Positions 19,533 to 29,678 of a DNA stretch of 47,500 nucleotides are shown piece by piece. The translations under genes and the position numbers were made by a program. How positions within the stretch are numbered: position 1 is the stretch's first letter; each line of letters opens with the position of its first letter. This stretch comes from an uncultured Actinomycetes bacterium (GTDB lineage: Bacteria > Actinomycetota > Actinomycetes > S36-B12), in contig CAJBZP010000081.1 of NCBI GenBank assembly GCA_903960135.1, forward strand, positions 1 to 47,500, in the 5' to 3' direction. A model generated the notes under the pieces. The model worked only from the letters and a program-made list of their open reading frames with translations, made no database searches and was not told the DNA's origin.

Positions 19533-21586
19533 CTCCTGCGACCAATCCCTCGCAAGACCAACTGACACTGCTGTCAGCGGGGGGCAAGGCGCCCGGCCGA
19601 AGGCCCAAAAAGGTGCCCGCGGCGCCGGTGGTTCTCGCGCCGGGGTTACCGATCGCGCAAGTGCGAATCGACTCGCCGCTGCCGCAACTTGATCGGGTTT
19701 TCGACTACACCACCCCGCAGCAATTAGATGATTTGGTGCAACCAGGGGTCCGGGTTCGAGTTCGCTTTGCCGGGCGATTGGTAACCGGGTTTGTGGTTGG
19801 CCGGGTGTCGGAAAGCTCCGCCGGCAAGTCACTTCGGCCCATTGAGCGGGTACTCTCCGGCGAACGCGTCCTCACCCCACAGATTGCCGAGTTGGTGGTT
19901 GCCGTTGCTGAACACTATGCCGGGACCTTTTCCGATGTAGTTCGCAGCGCGGTGCCTCCTAGGCACGCCCGGGCTGAGTCCTTACAGTTCGAGCTTTCCA
20001 CATTGACGGTTAAGGCAACAGAGCAAGATGCCGCCCGATGGGGCCGCTACACCAATGGGTCAGCTTTATTCCGACGACTTCAAAGTGGTAAATCAGCGAA
20101 TACTCGCGGCGTGTGGAGCGCCGCGCCGGCCCACCCCTGGTATCAAGACATCGCAGCCTTGGTTCGAGCCACCCTTGAACCGCCGATTGGCACCGCGATC
20201 GTAGTGCTGCCCGATGCACACGACGTTGATTTGCTCACACGTGAACTTGCCGAACTACGCGATATCACTGCGGTACTCACCGCCGATCAAGGACCCGAAC
20301 GTCGTTACCGTGAGTTTCTTCGCAGCTTGCGCGGCTCGGCGAGGCTGGTGATCGGCACGAGGGCAGCGGTCTTCGCCCCGGTTTCAGACCTGCGGCTCAT
20401 CGTGGTTTGGGACGATCAAGATGACTCCCTTTGGGAACCGCATGCGCCATATTGGAATGCCCGTGACGTGGCGGCCCTGCGTTCAGCTACCCAGGGCTGC
20501 GCCCTGCTGGTGGGTGCGCCAGCAAGGAGTGTTGAGACCCAGCTTTGGTGTGAGCAGGGGTGGGCGAAGTCATTGGCTGCGACCCGCGAAGTGATTTCAG
20601 CAACGGCGCCGGTGGTACGAGCGCTGGAGCAAGATGATTTGGAACGTGATGTTGCTGCGGCCACGGCGCGACTACCGCATATGGCGTGGCTCGCGGCAAA
20701 AACTGGCTTGGAGTCAGGCCCGGTGCTAGTTCAGGTACCGCGGCGCGGCTATCTGCCGACTCTTAGCTGCCAAAACTGCCGGACGCCAGCACGGTGTGCA
20801 TGCGGAGGCCTACTCGGGCAAGGTATTGACCAGAGCATTCCAGCCTGTACCTGGTGTGGGGTGCCTGCAACTGATTGGCAGTGCAAGGTCTGCGGCGACA
20901 CCAACTTGCGTGCGGTGGCAATCGGGGTGGAGCGCACCGCGGAGGAATTCGGCCGGGCATTTGCGTCAACCCAGATTATTTGGTCGCAGTCCGCTGCAAT
21001 GCGCCGGACGGTCGGTGCCTCACCGGCCTTGGTGATTGCGACACCTGGTGCCGAACCGGTAGCAGACGGTGGCTACGCCGCGGTCATTATTTTGGATGCG
21101 CGTGGTCAATTGCAGCGCCCGCAACTGCAGGCAACAGTGGAGGCCGCTCGGCGCTGGTTTGGCGCGGCGCTGCTAGCCCGGCCCCGTGCGCCACTGGTAA
21201 TCACCGCTGATACCGCCGAGCCGGTGGTGCAGGCCTTGATCCGGTGGGATGCGCCCGGCTTTGCCCAACGTGAACTCGCCGACCGCGTTGGCGCCGGTTT
21301 ACTCCCTAGTACCCGCATGGCGGTCTTGAGCGGCGCGTCGACTGATATCAGTGATGCCTTGTCGATGTTGACAGTTGATCATCGAGTTCTCGGCCCGACC
21401 GACGGCAGTTGCATAGTTGTCGTGCGCCGTGAGCTTGGGTCGGTGTTAAGTGAGCAACTGCGGGCTATTTCGGCGGCCAGGGCAACGAAGAGCGCGGGCA
21501 AGCCGGTAAACGTGGTGCTTGATCCCCGTGAACCCGTTGCCAAGGCGAGCACACCAATAGCCAGGGCGCAAAAACCGGGGCCGTAG
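19529..21586 (+). CDS. priA: PriA-like primosomal protein N' with degenerate helicase motifs
   Basis: Relative of the replication-restart helicase PriA, 685 residues, in the usual actinobacterial place after metK. The N-terminal DNA-binding region is recognisable ([14 protein letters not shown] near 50-63; [17 protein letters not shown] near 73-89). The paired-cysteine zinc-binding block is kept near 415-460 ([14 protein letters not shown] ... CTWCG ... CKVCGD). The Walker A loop GxTGSGKT is absent, and the DEEH box is replaced by WDDQDDS near 293-299, so ATP-driven unwinding looks impossible. Mycobacterial and other actinobacterial PriA proteins are known to lack these motifs too, so this is a lineage trait rather than local decay. 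A structural role in primosome assembly is inferred. Confidence 0.9.
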   Translation: MTPATNPSQDQLTLLSAGGKAPGRRPKKVPAAPVVLAPGLPIAQVRIDSPLPQLDRVFDYTTPQQLDDLVQPGVRVRVRFAGRLVTGFVVGRVSESSAGKSLRPIERVLSGERVLTPQIAELVVAVAEHYAGTFSDVVRSAVPPRHARAESLQFELSTLTVKATEQDAARWGRYTNGSALFRRLQSGKSANTRGVWSAAPAHPWYQDIAALVRATLEPPIGTAIVVLPDAHDVDLLTRELAELRDITAVLTADQGPERRYREFLRSLRGSARLVIGTRAAVFAPVSDLRLIVVWDDQDDSLWEPHAPYWNARDVAALRSATQGCALLVGAPARSVETQLWCEQGWAKSLAATREVISATAPVVRALEQDDLERDVAAATARLPHMAWLAAKTGLESGPVLVQVPRRGYLPTLSCQNCRTPARCACGGLLGQGIDQSIPACTWCGVPATDWQCKVCGDTNLRAVAIGVERTAEEFGRAFASTQIIWSQSAAMRRTVGASPALVIATPGAEPVADGGYAAVIILDARGQLQRPQLQATVEAARRWFGAALLARPRAPLVITADTAEPVVQALIRWDAPGFAQRELADRVGAGLLPSTRMAVLSGASTDISDALSMLTVDHRVLGPTDGSCIVVVRRELGSVLSEQLRAISAARATKSAGKPVNVVLDPREPVAKASTPIARAQKPGP

Positions 21587-21589
21587 AAT
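21584..21589 (+). promoter_or_regulatory. -10 hexamer of def, leaderless type
   Basis: TAGAAT (TANNNT) ends 6 nt before the def ATG and overlaps the priA stop codon. No Shine-Dalgarno is present in the 9-bp gap, consistent with a leaderless start. Confidence 0.5.
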
Positions 21590-21595
21590 CCGCTC

Positions 21596-22141
21596 ATGGC
21601 AGTTCAACCCATTCGACTCTTCGGCGATCCGGTGCTTCGCACGCCGGCCGCTGCTGTTGAGACGTATGACAAAGAGTTGCGTAAACTCGTGGCCGACCTG
21701 ACCGACACCATGCAAGAAGCACCGGGTGCGGGCTTGGCCGCCCCCCAGATTGGCGTGCTGCTGCGCGTTTTCACTTACTGGGTGGACGACGAACTTGGCC
21801 ACCTGATCAACCCGGAGCTGGTGTTGTCAGATGTGATTCAAGAGGGTGAGGAGGGTTGCCTCTCGCTTCCGGATCTTGCGTTTGATACCAAGCGTGCACA
21901 AAGTGTTGTGGCCCGCGGCATGAATATGCACGGGGAACCGATTGTGATTGAGGGTAGTGATCTGCTGGCCCGGTGCGTGCAGCATGAAACAGATCATCTA
22001 GACGGGATTATGTTCATAGATCGCTTGGATCCACAGGCTCGCCGCGAGGCCATGCGCCTTGTTCGTGAATCAGAGTGGTTCGGCAATCCGGCTCCTACGG
22101 TGCAACTGAGTCCACATGCCCTTTCGGCCCGGTGGCTGTAG
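21596..22141 (+). CDS. def: Peptide deformylase
   Basis: Metalloenzyme that removes the formyl group from the first methionine of new proteins. The 181-residue protein has all three family motifs: GAGLAAPQ (44-51), EGCLSLP (86-92, metal ligand Cys88) and HETDHLDG (130-137, ligands His130 and His134, catalytic Glu131). It sits next to fmt, which performs the opposite step on initiator tRNA; the pairing is common in bacteria. The fmt GTG begins 3 nt after its stop. Confidence 0.97.
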   Translation: MAVQPIRLFGDPVLRTPAAAVETYDKELRKLVADLTDTMQEAPGAGLAAPQIGVLLRVFTYWVDDELGHLINPELVLSDVIQEGEEGCLSLPDLAFDTKRAQSVVARGMNMHGEPIVIEGSDLLARCVQHETDHLDGIMFIDRLDPQARREAMRLVRESEWFGNPAPTVQLSPHALSARWL

Positions 22142-22144
22142 CCG

Positions 22145-23074
22145 GTGCGTTGTATTTTTGCGGGCACACCCGCTGTCGCAGCAGTAGCACTGCAAGCGAT
22201 ATTAGATTCACCCCATGAGGTGGTCGCGGTAATCACCCGCCCGCCCGCGCGCACCGGCAGGGGGCGGGGGCTGGCACCGAGTGAAGTCTCGATACTGGCA
22301 AGTGAAATGGGCATACCGGTCCTGACACCGACCAACTTGCACGACCAGGACTTCGAAATGCAATTGCGGGAACTCCGGCCCGATTGCTGTCCGGTGGTGG
22401 CCTATGGAGCGCTCGTGCCACCGTTGCTATTGGATATTCCGGTGCATGGGTGGGTTAACCTGCACTTTTCTTTGCTTCCGGCTTGGCGCGGTGCCGCCCC
22501 GGTTCAGTGGGCGCTGCTCGCCGGCGATGCCGTTACGGGTGCGACCACATTTTATTTGGCGGCGGGTCTTGATACCGGTCCCATTTTCGGCACCGTGACC
22601 GAACCGATCGAGGTGGGTGATACCGCGGGTGGCTTGCTCGAGCGACTCGCGGTGTCCGGCGGGCAGTTGCTCGTCGCGACCCTAGACGGATTGGCTACCG
22701 GGTCAATCGAGGCGGTACCGCAACGCAACTTCGATATCAGTTATGCACCGAAACTTTCGACAGGTGATGCCCGGATTAGGTGGACTGATCCGTGGGTTGG
22801 TGTGGATCGGCGGATCCGTGCTACCACGCCAACCCCCGGGCCCTGGACGATGCTCGATGGTGAGCGCATCAAGCTCGGACCAATCTGTGCCGCGGGGGTT
22901 GCAACTGATAGGGCGCTACCGCCTGGGCAAGTAGCCGTGGTCGACGGCGCGGTCTTGGTTGGCACTGCCACCGAGCCGGCGCATCTTGATCTTGTGCAGC
23001 CGGCCGGTGCCAAAATGATGCCCGCTGGTGATTGGCTGCGCGGGCTGCGAACTTCAATGCCGATGTTTCAGTGA
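22145..23074 (+). CDS. fmt: Methionyl-tRNA formyltransferase
   Basis: Formylates initiator methionyl-tRNA using 10-formyl-tetrahydrofolate. The 309-residue protein has the catalytic Asn105, His107 and Asp143 (VNLHFSLLPAWRGAAPVQ; LDTGP), equivalent to N106, H108 and D144 of the E. coli enzyme. A C-terminal tRNA-binding OB-fold domain follows from about 205. The start is GTG. Its stop overlaps the rsmB start by 4 nt (GTGA). Confidence 0.97.
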   Translation: MRCIFAGTPAVAAVALQAILDSPHEVVAVITRPPARTGRGRGLAPSEVSILASEMGIPVLTPTNLHDQDFEMQLRELRPDCCPVVAYGALVPPLLLDIPVHGWVNLHFSLLPAWRGAAPVQWALLAGDAVTGATTFYLAAGLDTGPIFGTVTEPIEVGDTAGGLLERLAVSGGQLLVATLDGLATGSIEAVPQRNFDISYAPKLSTGDARIRWTDPWVGVDRRIRATTPTPGPWTMLDGERIKLGPICAAGVATDRALPPGQVAVVDGAVLVGTATEPAHLDLVQPAGAKMMPAGDWLRGLRTSMPMFQ

Positions 23075-24420
23075 GTGTTGACCCGGCCCGTAAGGCGGCC
23101 CTTGAAGTCCTGCGCAGCGTGCGCGAGTTGGACTCCTATGCGAATTTGATCATGCCAGGGGTGTTGGCGCGAATGTCGCTGAGCGGGCGAGATGCCGGGT
23201 TCGCAACGGAACTCGCCTATGGCACCTTGCGTTGGCAAGGGCTCTACGACGCAGTATTGGCGACCTGTGTTTCGCGTCCCTGGGCCGATGTTGATGCTGA
23301 CATGCAGGCTGTGCTGAGGCTAGGAGTGCATCAGTTACTGCACATGCGGGTACCCTCGCACGCTGCCGTTGATTCCTCATGTGAACTAGCGCGAAGCCTA
23401 GGAGCGCCTGGTGGTGCTCCAGCCCGCGCCGGTTTCGCAAATGCCATCCTCCGCAAAGTGGCGGCACATGACTTTGACTATTGGGTCAACTCGTTCGCTG
23501 CACTTAGTGGTATTGAAGGCTTAGCCACGCGTTGGTCGCATCCGGCTTGGATAGTTCGCGCATTTCAAGATGCATTAGGTGATAGGCGCACCGAGTTGCC
23601 GGCGTTGCTCGCTGCAGACAATGAACCTGCGCACCCGGTACTGGTCGCGCGTCCAGGTCGCATCGATCCCGAAGTTCTAATGGTGCGCCCGGAGGTATCG
23701 CCAGGCCGATACTCACCGTTGGCCGCGGTTCTTCTCAGTGGTGCACCAGATGCCCTTGACATAGTAAGAAGTGGCGCGGTCGGAGTGCAGGACGAAGGCA
23801 GCCAATTGGTCGCACTTGCGCTGACTCGGGCGGCGGTGTCGCAGCCAGAGACCGCGTGGCTGGATATGTGCGCTGGCCCCGGGGGCAAAGCAGCTGTCCT
23901 GGCAGGCATTGCCGAAATGCGCGGAATATCCTTCACCGCCGTTGAACTACATCCGCACCGCGCACATTTAGTGAAACGGGCACTGGGCCAGGTCCCCGCA
24001 GAAATAATCGTCGGCGATGCCATCGATGCCCCGTGGGGTGCGCAACTTTTCGATCGAATCTTGATTGATGCACCCTGTACCGGCCTTGGTGCGTTGCGTC
24101 GGCGTCCGGAGGCTAGGTGGCGTAAATCCCCGGCCGACCTATCAACCCTTGGCCCACTACAGCGCGCGCTACTAAAGTCCGCTATCGCGGCGACCCGACC
24201 CGGGGGAGTGATCATCTATGCCACCTGCTCACCGCACCTAGCTGAAACCGAATTTGTAGTTGCTGATGTGGTGTCTGGGCAGCCCCAGGTGGTCGTCGAG
24301 GATGCGCGGGAGTTGCTGCCTGAGGTCAGTGATGTCGGCGCTGGTCCCTTCGTGCAACTGTGGCCGCATCGCCATGGCACCGACGCGATGTTCTTTGCAC
24401 TCCTGCGCAGAACCGCCTAG
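23071..24420 (+). CDS. rsmB: 16S rRNA (cytosine-5) methyltransferase RsmB/Sun family
   Basis: SAM-dependent methyltransferase predicted to modify C967 (E. coli numbering) of 16S rRNA. The start is placed at GTG 23071 (GTGA overlap with the fmt stop); an upstream in-frame ATG at 23032 would overlap fmt by 43 nt. The resulting 449 residues comprise an N-terminal NusB-like RNA-binding domain (about 5-130), a linker, and a Rossmann methyltransferase domain with SAM motif CAGPGGK at 267-273, the cysteine motif DAPCTGLG (Cys336) and the second cysteine in YATCSPH (Cys386). The order def-fmt-rsmB-rpe is standard for actinobacteria. Confidence 0.95.
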   Translation: MSVDPARKAALEVLRSVRELDSYANLIMPGVLARMSLSGRDAGFATELAYGTLRWQGLYDAVLATCVSRPWADVDADMQAVLRLGVHQLLHMRVPSHAAVDSSCELARSLGAPGGAPARAGFANAILRKVAAHDFDYWVNSFAALSGIEGLATRWSHPAWIVRAFQDALGDRRTELPALLAADNEPAHPVLVARPGRIDPEVLMVRPEVSPGRYSPLAAVLLSGAPDALDIVRSGAVGVQDEGSQLVALALTRAAVSQPETAWLDMCAGPGGKAAVLAGIAEMRGISFTAVELHPHRAHLVKRALGQVPAEIIVGDAIDAPWGAQLFDRILIDAPCTGLGALRRRPEARWRKSPADLSTLGPLQRALLKSAIAATRPGGVIIYATCSPHLAETEFVVADVVSGQPQVVVEDARELLPEVSDVGAGPFVQLWPHRHGTDAMFFALLRRTA

Positions 24421-24447
24421 TCGTAGCCGCCTACTTGCTTCCCCTAT

Positions 24448-24453
24448 TACTCT
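24448..24453 (+). promoter_or_regulatory. -10 hexamer of rpe, leaderless type
   Basis: TACTCT (TANNNT) ends 6 nt before the ATG at 24460. The 39-bp gap after rsmB has no Shine-Dalgarno. The -35 region is not recognisable. Confidence 0.4.
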
Positions 24454-24459
24454 TTGCCC

Positions 24460-25128
24460 ATGGGAGTCTTGATCTCACCGAGTGTGCTTAATAGTGACCT
24501 ATCCTGCTTGGCCGCCGAGGTCGCCAGAGTTGCTGACCATGCTGACTGGATTCACCTCGATGTGATGGACAACCACTTTGTCCCAAACCTGACTTTTGGG
24601 GTCCCGGTTGTTGAGTCTTTGCTCAAGCACATTGCTATCCCAGCCGACGTCCACCTAATGATTTCCGATCCAGATCGTTGGGCGCCAGCGTATGCCGAGG
24701 CAGGTGCCGGCAGCGTCACCTTTCATATTGAAGCTGCCGCCAATCCGGTGCAGCTGTGCCGCGATCTGCGGGCCGCCGGCGCCCGGGCCGGAGTTGGCCT
24801 GAAGCCGGCAACCGAGATTTCGGCGGTAGCGGATCTAATGCCGGAACTAGACATGATCTTGATCATGACCGTCGAGCCAGGTTTTGGTGGTCAGTCATTC
24901 ATGGCGAAGATGCTGCCCAAGATCGAGCAGGCGCGTGCACTCGCCGCCGAGGCAGGCACTGATATCTGGGTGCAGGTTGACGGCGGGATCGATATTTCGA
25001 CGATCGAGCGCTGCGCCAGTGCGGGAGCGAATGTGTTTGTTGCGGGCTCATCGGTCTATCGAGCCGATGATCCAGGTGCCATGGTGGATCGACTGCGCGC
25101 ACTTGCGCAAGTGGCAACCGCATTGTGA
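24460..25128 (+). CDS. rpe: Ribulose-phosphate 3-epimerase
   Basis: Interconverts ribulose 5-phosphate and xylulose 5-phosphate in the pentose phosphate pathway. The barrel protein (222 residues) has the N-terminal [10 protein letters not shown], the metal-site motif [16 protein letters not shown] near 31-46, a further active-site histidine in VHLMI near 64-68, and VDGGID near 172-177. The ATG at 24460 is chosen because a TANNNT hexamer lies 6 nt before it; a TTG two codons upstream is less likely. The stop overlaps the ribD GTG start, linking it to the riboflavin genes, which use ribulose 5-phosphate. Confidence 0.95.
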   Translation: MGVLISPSVLNSDLSCLAAEVARVADHADWIHLDVMDNHFVPNLTFGVPVVESLLKHIAIPADVHLMISDPDRWAPAYAEAGAGSVTFHIEAAANPVQLCRDLRAAGARAGVGLKPATEISAVADLMPELDMILIMTVEPGFGGQSFMAKMLPKIEQARALAAEAGTDIWVQVDGGIDISTIERCASAGANVFVAGSSVYRADDPGAMVDRLRALAQVATAL

Positions 25129-26138
25129 GCAACTGGGAGCCGGCTATGCGTGAGGCATTGGCCTTGGCGGTATCGGGCAACTCAAGGTGCAGCCCAAACC
25201 CTCGTGTTGGTTGCGTGCTCGTTGCACCAGATGGTCAGATCGTGGGCCGCGGCTACCACCATGGTGCGGGCCAATCACATGCTGAAGTCAATGCCATCGC
25301 CTCGGCCGGCGATCTGGCGCGTGGCGCGACGGCGGTTGTCACTCTTGAACCTTGTAAACACACGGGCCGAACTGGGCCTTGTACTAAGGCACTAATTGCG
25401 GCCGGCGTCAGTCAAGTTGTTTTTGCTCAGTCCGACCCATCCGCAGCTGCCGGCGGCGGCTCGCAGCTGTTAACGAGTGCCGGCATTGAGGTCATTGGCG
25501 GCGTCCTTGCGGATGAAGCCGAATTTATCAATCGGGCTTGGACCCATGTCCAGTTAACCGGGCGGCCATTCGTGACGATCAAGACGGCAATGAGTCTTGA
25601 TGGGCGGGTGGCGGCTGCCAGCGGTGGACCCACGGCGATAACGGGGGCCCCGGCACGCAATTGGGTGGGGCAATTGCGGTCCGAGGTTGACGCGGTCTTG
25701 GTGGGCACGAACACGGTAATCGTGGATAACCCGGCTTTGACCGCCCGCGATGGCTCGGGGGCGCTACTGGCCAGCCAACCCCTGCGCGTGGTGGCCGGTA
25801 AGCGGTCCTTGCCCACGAATCTTCGGATCTTCGATCCGACTAGTCCTGGTAATGCAATTCAAATACCTGAGCATGAGCCGGCCAGGATCCTCGGCGCGCT
25901 GCATGACCTGCAGGTGCAGCAGGTGCTGGTAGAAGGTGGCCCCACGGTGACGTCTGCATTCCTCGAAGCCGGCCTGGTTGACGAGATTCTCTGGTTCGTG
26001 GCACCGCAGGTTCTAGGCGCTGGGCCGGTGGCCTTGTTGGCGCTGCCCAGTCCGCTGGCCATCACTGTCACCGGAGTTGAGCTGATCGGCCATGATGTGC
26101 TTATTCGCGGGGCACCGAACCCGGCACCGGTCACCTAA
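25125..26138 (+). CDS. ribD: Bifunctional riboflavin deaminase/reductase RibD
   Basis: Carries out the second and third steps of riboflavin synthesis, deaminating the pyrimidine intermediate and reducing its ribosyl side chain with NADPH. The deaminase half (1 to about 145) has the zinc ligands HAE (52-54) and PC-x8-C (76-77 and 86). The reductase half follows from about 148 ([13 protein letters not shown]) with VLVEGGPTV near 267-275. The 337-residue length is normal. The GTG start overlaps the rpe stop (GTGA). No FMN riboswitch precedes this gene. Confidence 0.95.
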   Translation: MSNWEPAMREALALAVSGNSRCSPNPRVGCVLVAPDGQIVGRGYHHGAGQSHAEVNAIASAGDLARGATAVVTLEPCKHTGRTGPCTKALIAAGVSQVVFAQSDPSAAAGGGSQLLTSAGIEVIGGVLADEAEFINRAWTHVQLTGRPFVTIKTAMSLDGRVAAASGGPTAITGAPARNWVGQLRSEVDAVLVGTNTVIVDNPALTARDGSGALLASQPLRVVAGKRSLPTNLRIFDPTSPGNAIQIPEHEPARILGALHDLQVQQVLVEGGPTVTSAFLEAGLVDEILWFVAPQVLGAGPVALLALPSPLAITVTGVELIGHDVLIRGAPNPAPVT

Positions 26139-26141
26139 GAT
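26136..26141 (+). promoter_or_regulatory. -10 hexamer of ribE, leaderless type
   Basis: TAAGAT (TANNNT) overlaps the ribD stop codon and ends exactly 6 nt before the ribE ATG. No Shine-Dalgarno is present in the 9-nt gap. A separate leaderless transcript for ribE-ribBA-ribH is inferred. Confidence 0.45.
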
Positions 26142-26147
26142 GAGCAA

Positions 26148-26744
26148 ATGTTCACTGGCATCGTCGAAGAACTTGGGCGCATTACGCAAATTGACGCCCT
26201 GGTCGATGCTGCCAAGGTAACAATCCAAGGCACCTTGGTGGTCAGCGACGTCAAACCTGGTGATTCCATCTCGGTGAATGGGGTTTGCCTGACAGTTGTT
26301 GACCTTGGCCCCGATTATTTCACCGCCGACGTGATGGCCGAAACGCTAAGCCGAAGCTCACTGAGCAAGGTCGAGGTAGGTTCGCCGGTCAATCTGGAAC
26401 GGGCGGCGCGGGTGGATTCGCGCCTAGGTGGGCATCTGGTTCAAGGTCATGTTGATGCCGTTGCCTCGGTAGTATCGATCGACCCGGAAACTCATTGGAC
26501 TTCGATTCGCTTCTCGCTGCCGGCTACTTTGGCGAAATATCTAGTGGAGAAGGGCTCAATAACAGTTGATGGCGTATCGCTGACGGTAGTTGCGGCCGGC
26601 CCCGACTACTTTACGGTTTCCTTAATTCCTACGACTTTGGCGCACACGACATTGGGCGGGCTGGTTGTCGGCGATATCGTCAATCTTGAAGTTGATGTCA
26701 TTGCTAAGTACGTTGAGCGCCTGATGAAGGATGATGCAAAGTGA
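26148..26744 (+). CDS. ribE: Riboflavin synthase (alpha chain)
   Basis: Dismutates two molecules of 6,7-dimethyl-8-ribityllumazine to riboflavin. The 198-residue protein starts with the family hallmark [10 protein letters not shown] and consists of two homologous lumazine-binding beta barrels (about 1-90 and 91-190), visible as the duplicated [11 protein letters not shown] (about 42-52) and [13 protein letters not shown] (about 136-148). The gene is called ribC in some actinobacterial annotations. Its stop overlaps the ribBA start (GTGA). Confidence 0.95.
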   Translation: MFTGIVEELGRITQIDALVDAAKVTIQGTLVVSDVKPGDSISVNGVCLTVVDLGPDYFTADVMAETLSRSSLSKVEVGSPVNLERAARVDSRLGGHLVQGHVDAVASVVSIDPETHWTSIRFSLPATLAKYLVEKGSITVDGVSLTVVAAGPDYFTVSLIPTTLAHTTLGGLVVGDIVNLEVDVIAKYVERLMKDDAK

Positions 26745-28072
26745 TCCCGGCGGACGAAGTATTTGCCAACGATACCATCGAGGCGCCAAAGGAATCGGTG
26801 GCTGATCGGCACGTCGATACCAGACCATCAGCCGGCCTTGACGCCATTGACGACGCAATCCTGGCAATCAAGCAAGGTCGACCAATTGTCGTCGTGGATG
26901 ATGAGGATCGGGAAAATGAAGGAGATCTGATTTTTGCGGCTTCGGCCGCATCGCCAGCGAATGTTGCATTCATGATCCGGCACACTTCCGGATACATCTG
27001 TGTCGGCATGCGCGGCGAGGTTCTCGATCGCTTGGGATTACCACCCATGACCGCCGTCAATGAGGACCGCAAGGGAACGGCGTACGCGGTCTCGGTTGAC
27101 GCTCGTGACGTTGAAACCACGGGTATCTCGGCCGTTGATAGGTCGCGCACCATTCGGGTGCTCGCGGATTCGGCAACCAATCCCACCGATTTAACGCGCC
27201 CCGGTCACGTCATGCCCCTTCGCGCCGTTGAAGGAGGGGTGCTGCGTCGCGCCGGTCACACCGAGGCCGCGGTAGATCTCGCTGCACTAGCCGGCCTGGC
27301 ACCAGCGGGGGCACTGTGTGAACTGGTCAATGATGACGGCACGATGATGCGCGCCCCCGATTGTCGCAGGTTCGCTGATGAGCACGGGCTCATAATGATC
27401 TCAATCGCAGACCTCATCAAGTTCAGGCGTCGAACTGAAAAACAGGTAAAGCGGGTAGCGACCACGAAGTTGCCAACTCAGTTCGGTGATTTCACCGCGG
27501 TCGGCTACAGCAGTGATGTGGATGGTTCGGAGCATGTTGCACTCATTGTCGGTGATATTTCCGATGGGGAGAACGTCCTCGTCCGGGTGCACTCGGAGTG
27601 TCTAACCGGCGACGTCTTCGGCTCTTTGCGCTGTGACTGCGGCCCGCAATTACAAGGGGCCATGCGCAAGATCGCCGATGAGGGTCGCGGTGTGGTGCTT
27701 TATGTGAAGGGTCACGAGGGTAGGGGTATCGGGTTGCTGCACAAGCTGCGCGCCTACGGCTTACAAGATGCCGGTCGCGACACCGTTGATGCGAATTTGG
27801 ACCTTGGTTTGCCCATTGACTCACGTGACTACGGCACAGGTGCCCAGATCCTGGCCGATCTTGGCATTAAGTCGATGCGGCTATTGACGAATAACCCGGC
27901 CAAGCGAGCAGGGCTTGAGGGCTATGGCCTGTCCATAACCGAGCGAGTGCCAATGGAAATTGATGCCAATGACCACAATGTGGATTATCTCCGGACAAAG
28001 GCGGATCGAATGGGTCACACCTTAACTTTCGAGGTACCCGAAACTTTCGAGGTACCGGAGAACACCCGATGA
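26741..28072 (+). CDS. ribBA: Bifunctional DHBP synthase / GTP cyclohydrolase II
   Basis: Supplies both starting compounds of riboflavin: the four-carbon dihydroxybutanone phosphate from ribulose 5-phosphate (residues about 30-235, signature [10 protein letters not shown] at 54-63) and the pyrimidine from GTP (about 240-435). The cyclohydrolase half keeps its zinc cysteines C287, C298 and C300 ([17 protein letters not shown]) and GHEGRGIGL near 327-335. The start is GTG overlapping the ribE stop. The N terminus has about 30 extra residues before the first domain. The C-terminal tail contains a duplicated TFEVPE hexapeptide from an 18-bp tandem repeat. The stop overlaps the ribH start (ATGA). 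Confidence 0.96.
   Translation: MIPADEVFANDTIEAPKESVADRHVDTRPSAGLDAIDDAILAIKQGRPIVVVDDEDRENEGDLIFAASAASPANVAFMIRHTSGYICVGMRGEVLDRLGLPPMTAVNEDRKGTAYAVSVDARDVETTGISAVDRSRTIRVLADSATNPTDLTRPGHVMPLRAVEGGVLRRAGHTEAAVDLAALAGLAPAGALCELVNDDGTMMRAPDCRRFADEHGLIMISIADLIKFRRRTEKQVKRVATTKLPTQFGDFTAVGYSSDVDGSEHVALIVGDISDGENVLVRVHSECLTGDVFGSLRCDCGPQLQGAMRKIADEGRGVVLYVKGHEGRGIGLLHKLRAYGLQDAGRDTVDANLDLGLPIDSRDYGTGAQILADLGIKSMRLLTNNPAKRAGLEGYGLSITERVPMEIDANDHNVDYLRTKADRMGHTLTFEVPETFEVPENTR
28025..28060 (+). repeat. 18-bp tandem direct repeat at the 3' end of ribBA
   Basis: Two adjacent 18-bp units (28025-28042 and 28043-28060), each beginning ACTTTCGAGGTACC and differing at two positions, encode TFEVPE twice. 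The unit is a multiple of three, so the reading frame is kept. Confidence 0.9.
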
Positions 28073-28545
28073 GTGGTGCTGGATCCCCGAACTTGCAGGT
28101 GGGTGGTGACGGCCTACGGGTCGCGGTAGTTGCGGCCTCATGGCATGAGCAGGTGATGACCGGCCTCATTGCTGGTGCCACCGGTGCCTGCGCCGCGGCT
28201 GGCGCAGTGGCATCGGTAATACGGGTTTCCGGCTCATTCGAATTGCCGGTTGTCGCAAAGGCCTGCGCGGCCTCGGGGCAATTCGATGCCGTGGTTGCCT
28301 TAGGTGTGGTGATCCGTGGCGGCACCCCGCATTTTGATTTCGTCTGTGACGCAGCAACTTCTGGGCTAACCCAGGTTGCTCTGGATCACCTAATTCCGGT
28401 CGGCTTTGGCCTGCTTACCTGCGACAACGAGGCCCAGGCTATTGATCGCGCTGGGCTGCCCGGTTCCCGTGAGGATAAAGGCGCTGAGGCCACGTGGGCG
28501 GCCATCGCCACCGCAATCACCCTGCGGGATCTATCGACTAGGTGA
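28069..28545 (+). CDS. ribH: 6,7-dimethyl-8-ribityllumazine synthase
   Basis: Condenses the pyrimidine and dihydroxybutanone phosphate intermediates to lumazine, the substrate of RibE. The 158-residue protein has the active-site stretch [11 protein letters not shown] near 60-70, the region [16 protein letters not shown] near 81-96 with the catalytic His, and the C-terminal [10 protein letters not shown] near 142-151. Length is typical. It is coupled by ATGA to ribBA and ends the riboflavin set. Confidence 0.95.
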   Translation: MSGAGSPNLQVGGDGLRVAVVAASWHEQVMTGLIAGATGACAAAGAVASVIRVSGSFELPVVAKACAASGQFDAVVALGVVIRGGTPHFDFVCDAATSGLTQVALDHLIPVGFGLLTCDNEAQAIDRAGLPGSREDKGAEATWAAIATAITLRDLSTR

Positions 28546-28551
28546 GCGCCA

Positions 28552-28557
28552 TAGGCT
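28552..28557 (+). promoter_or_regulatory. -10 hexamer of hisE, leaderless type
   Basis: TAGGCT (TANNNT) ends 6 nt before the GTG start of hisE, in the 18-bp gap after ribH. No Shine-Dalgarno is visible. It would start a separate hisE-hisG transcript. Confidence 0.45.
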
Positions 28558-28563
28558 TAGCCC

Positions 28564-28827
28564 GTGAAAACCTTCGACGATCTCTACGCTGAACTATCGC
28601 GGAAAATCGCGCATCAAGATGTTGACTCCGGCACCGTGAAGTTGCTGGATCAAGGGGTGCACGCCATCGGCAAGAAGGTGGTCGAAGAGGCCGCTGAAGC
28701 ATGGATGGCGGCCGAATATGAAGGGCACGAGCGCACCGCCGAGGAAATCGCGCAATTGCTTTACCACGTTCAGGTGCTCATGCTGGTCAGCAAGGTCAGC
28801 CTTGACGATGTTTATCGGCGGCTGTGA
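28564..28827 (+). CDS. hisE: Phosphoribosyl-ATP pyrophosphohydrolase
   Basis: Second step of histidine synthesis: removes pyrophosphate from phosphoribosyl-ATP. The 87-residue single-domain HisE has the acidic metal-binding motif [14 protein letters not shown] near 38-51 and [14 protein letters not shown] near 60-73 of the all-alpha NTP pyrophosphatase fold. Separate HisE (not fused to HisI) next to hisG is normal for actinobacteria. The start is GTG; the stop overlaps the hisG start. Confidence 0.94.
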   Translation: MKTFDDLYAELSRKIAHQDVDSGTVKLLDQGVHAIGKKVVEEAAEAWMAAEYEGHERTAEEIAQLLYHVQVLMLVSKVSLDDVYRRL

Positions 28828-29678
28828 TGTCAATGCTGCGAATCGCGGTCCCGAATAAAGGTCAACTAGCCGAGCCCGCGCGTGCGATGCTTACCGAAGC
28901 CGGCTACTTGCGCAGTGGTGGTTTGCGGGATCTGTATATAAGTGACCCGGACAATGATGTTGAGTTCTATTTTCTGCGGCCAAAAGACATTGCCATCTAC
29001 GTCGGCGAGGGCACCTTGGATCTGGGCATCACCGGCCGTGACATGCTGCTTGACTCTGAGTCTGACGCCGACGAGTTGTTGCCTTTGGGCTTTGCGCCAT
29101 CAAGCTTTCGATTAGCAGCTCCGGTCGGCACCGCCAAGGCTCCCGCTGATCTAGCGGGGCTCCGAATTGCAACTTCATACCCGGGCTTACTCAACTCTTG
29201 GCTGGCCGAGCACGGTATCTCAGCGCGAGTGGTGCGCCTAGATGGCGCCGTCGAGAATGCGGTAGCCCTGGGTGTCGCCGACGCGGTCGCAGATGTTGTC
29301 GCCACCGGTACCACCATTAAGCGGGCCGGCCTAGAGTTGATCGGCGAGCCGTTGCTCATTTCGGAGGCCTTGCTGATTTCGCGGCGTGATGCCAAGGCCA
29401 ATCCAGCCACCGAGACTTTCGTTCGTCGCCTAAATGGGGTGATGGTCGCGCGCTCATATGTTTTAGTTGACTACGACATTCGTGTTGAGTCACTTGACCA
29501 AGCATGTGCGATTACTCCTGGCATTGAATCACCGACGGTCTCATCCCTTCACGATCCATCTTGGCGCGCGGTGCGCGCGATGGTACCTAGCACTGATGTG
29601 CACCGGGTGATGGATGAACTCTACGATTTAGGTGCCCGGGGAATCCTCGTCACCGACATCCACGCCTGTCGCCTTTAG
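28824..29678 (+). CDS. hisG: ATP phosphoribosyltransferase, long form
   Basis: First, feedback-regulated step of histidine synthesis, joining ATP and PRPP. The 284-residue length and the C-terminal domain from about 210 (ending near [18 protein letters not shown]) identify the long, hexameric form with an ACT-like histidine-sensing domain. The PRPP-binding region ([11 protein letters not shown] near 155-165) is intact. Start choices are GTG 28824 (overlapping the hisE stop) or ATG 28827 (TGATG). Its stop codon overlaps by 3 bases that of the convergent SseB-family gene. Confidence 0.95.
   Translation: MMSMLRIAVPNKGQLAEPARAMLTEAGYLRSGGLRDLYISDPDNDVEFYFLRPKDIAIYVGEGTLDLGITGRDMLLDSESDADELLPLGFAPSSFRLAAPVGTAKAPADLAGLRIATSYPGLLNSWLAEHGISARVVRLDGAVENAVALGVADAVADVVATGTTIKRAGLELIGEPLLISEALLISRRDAKANPATETFVRRLNGVMVARSYVLVDYDIRVESLDQACAITPGIESPTVSSLHDPSWRAVRAMVPSTDVHRVMDELYDLGARGILVTDIHACRL

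Noticed and set aside
25090-25125. FMN riboswitch before the riboflavin genes
   Set aside because: ribD overlaps rpe by 4 nt and the ribE gap is 9 nt; there is no room for the element.
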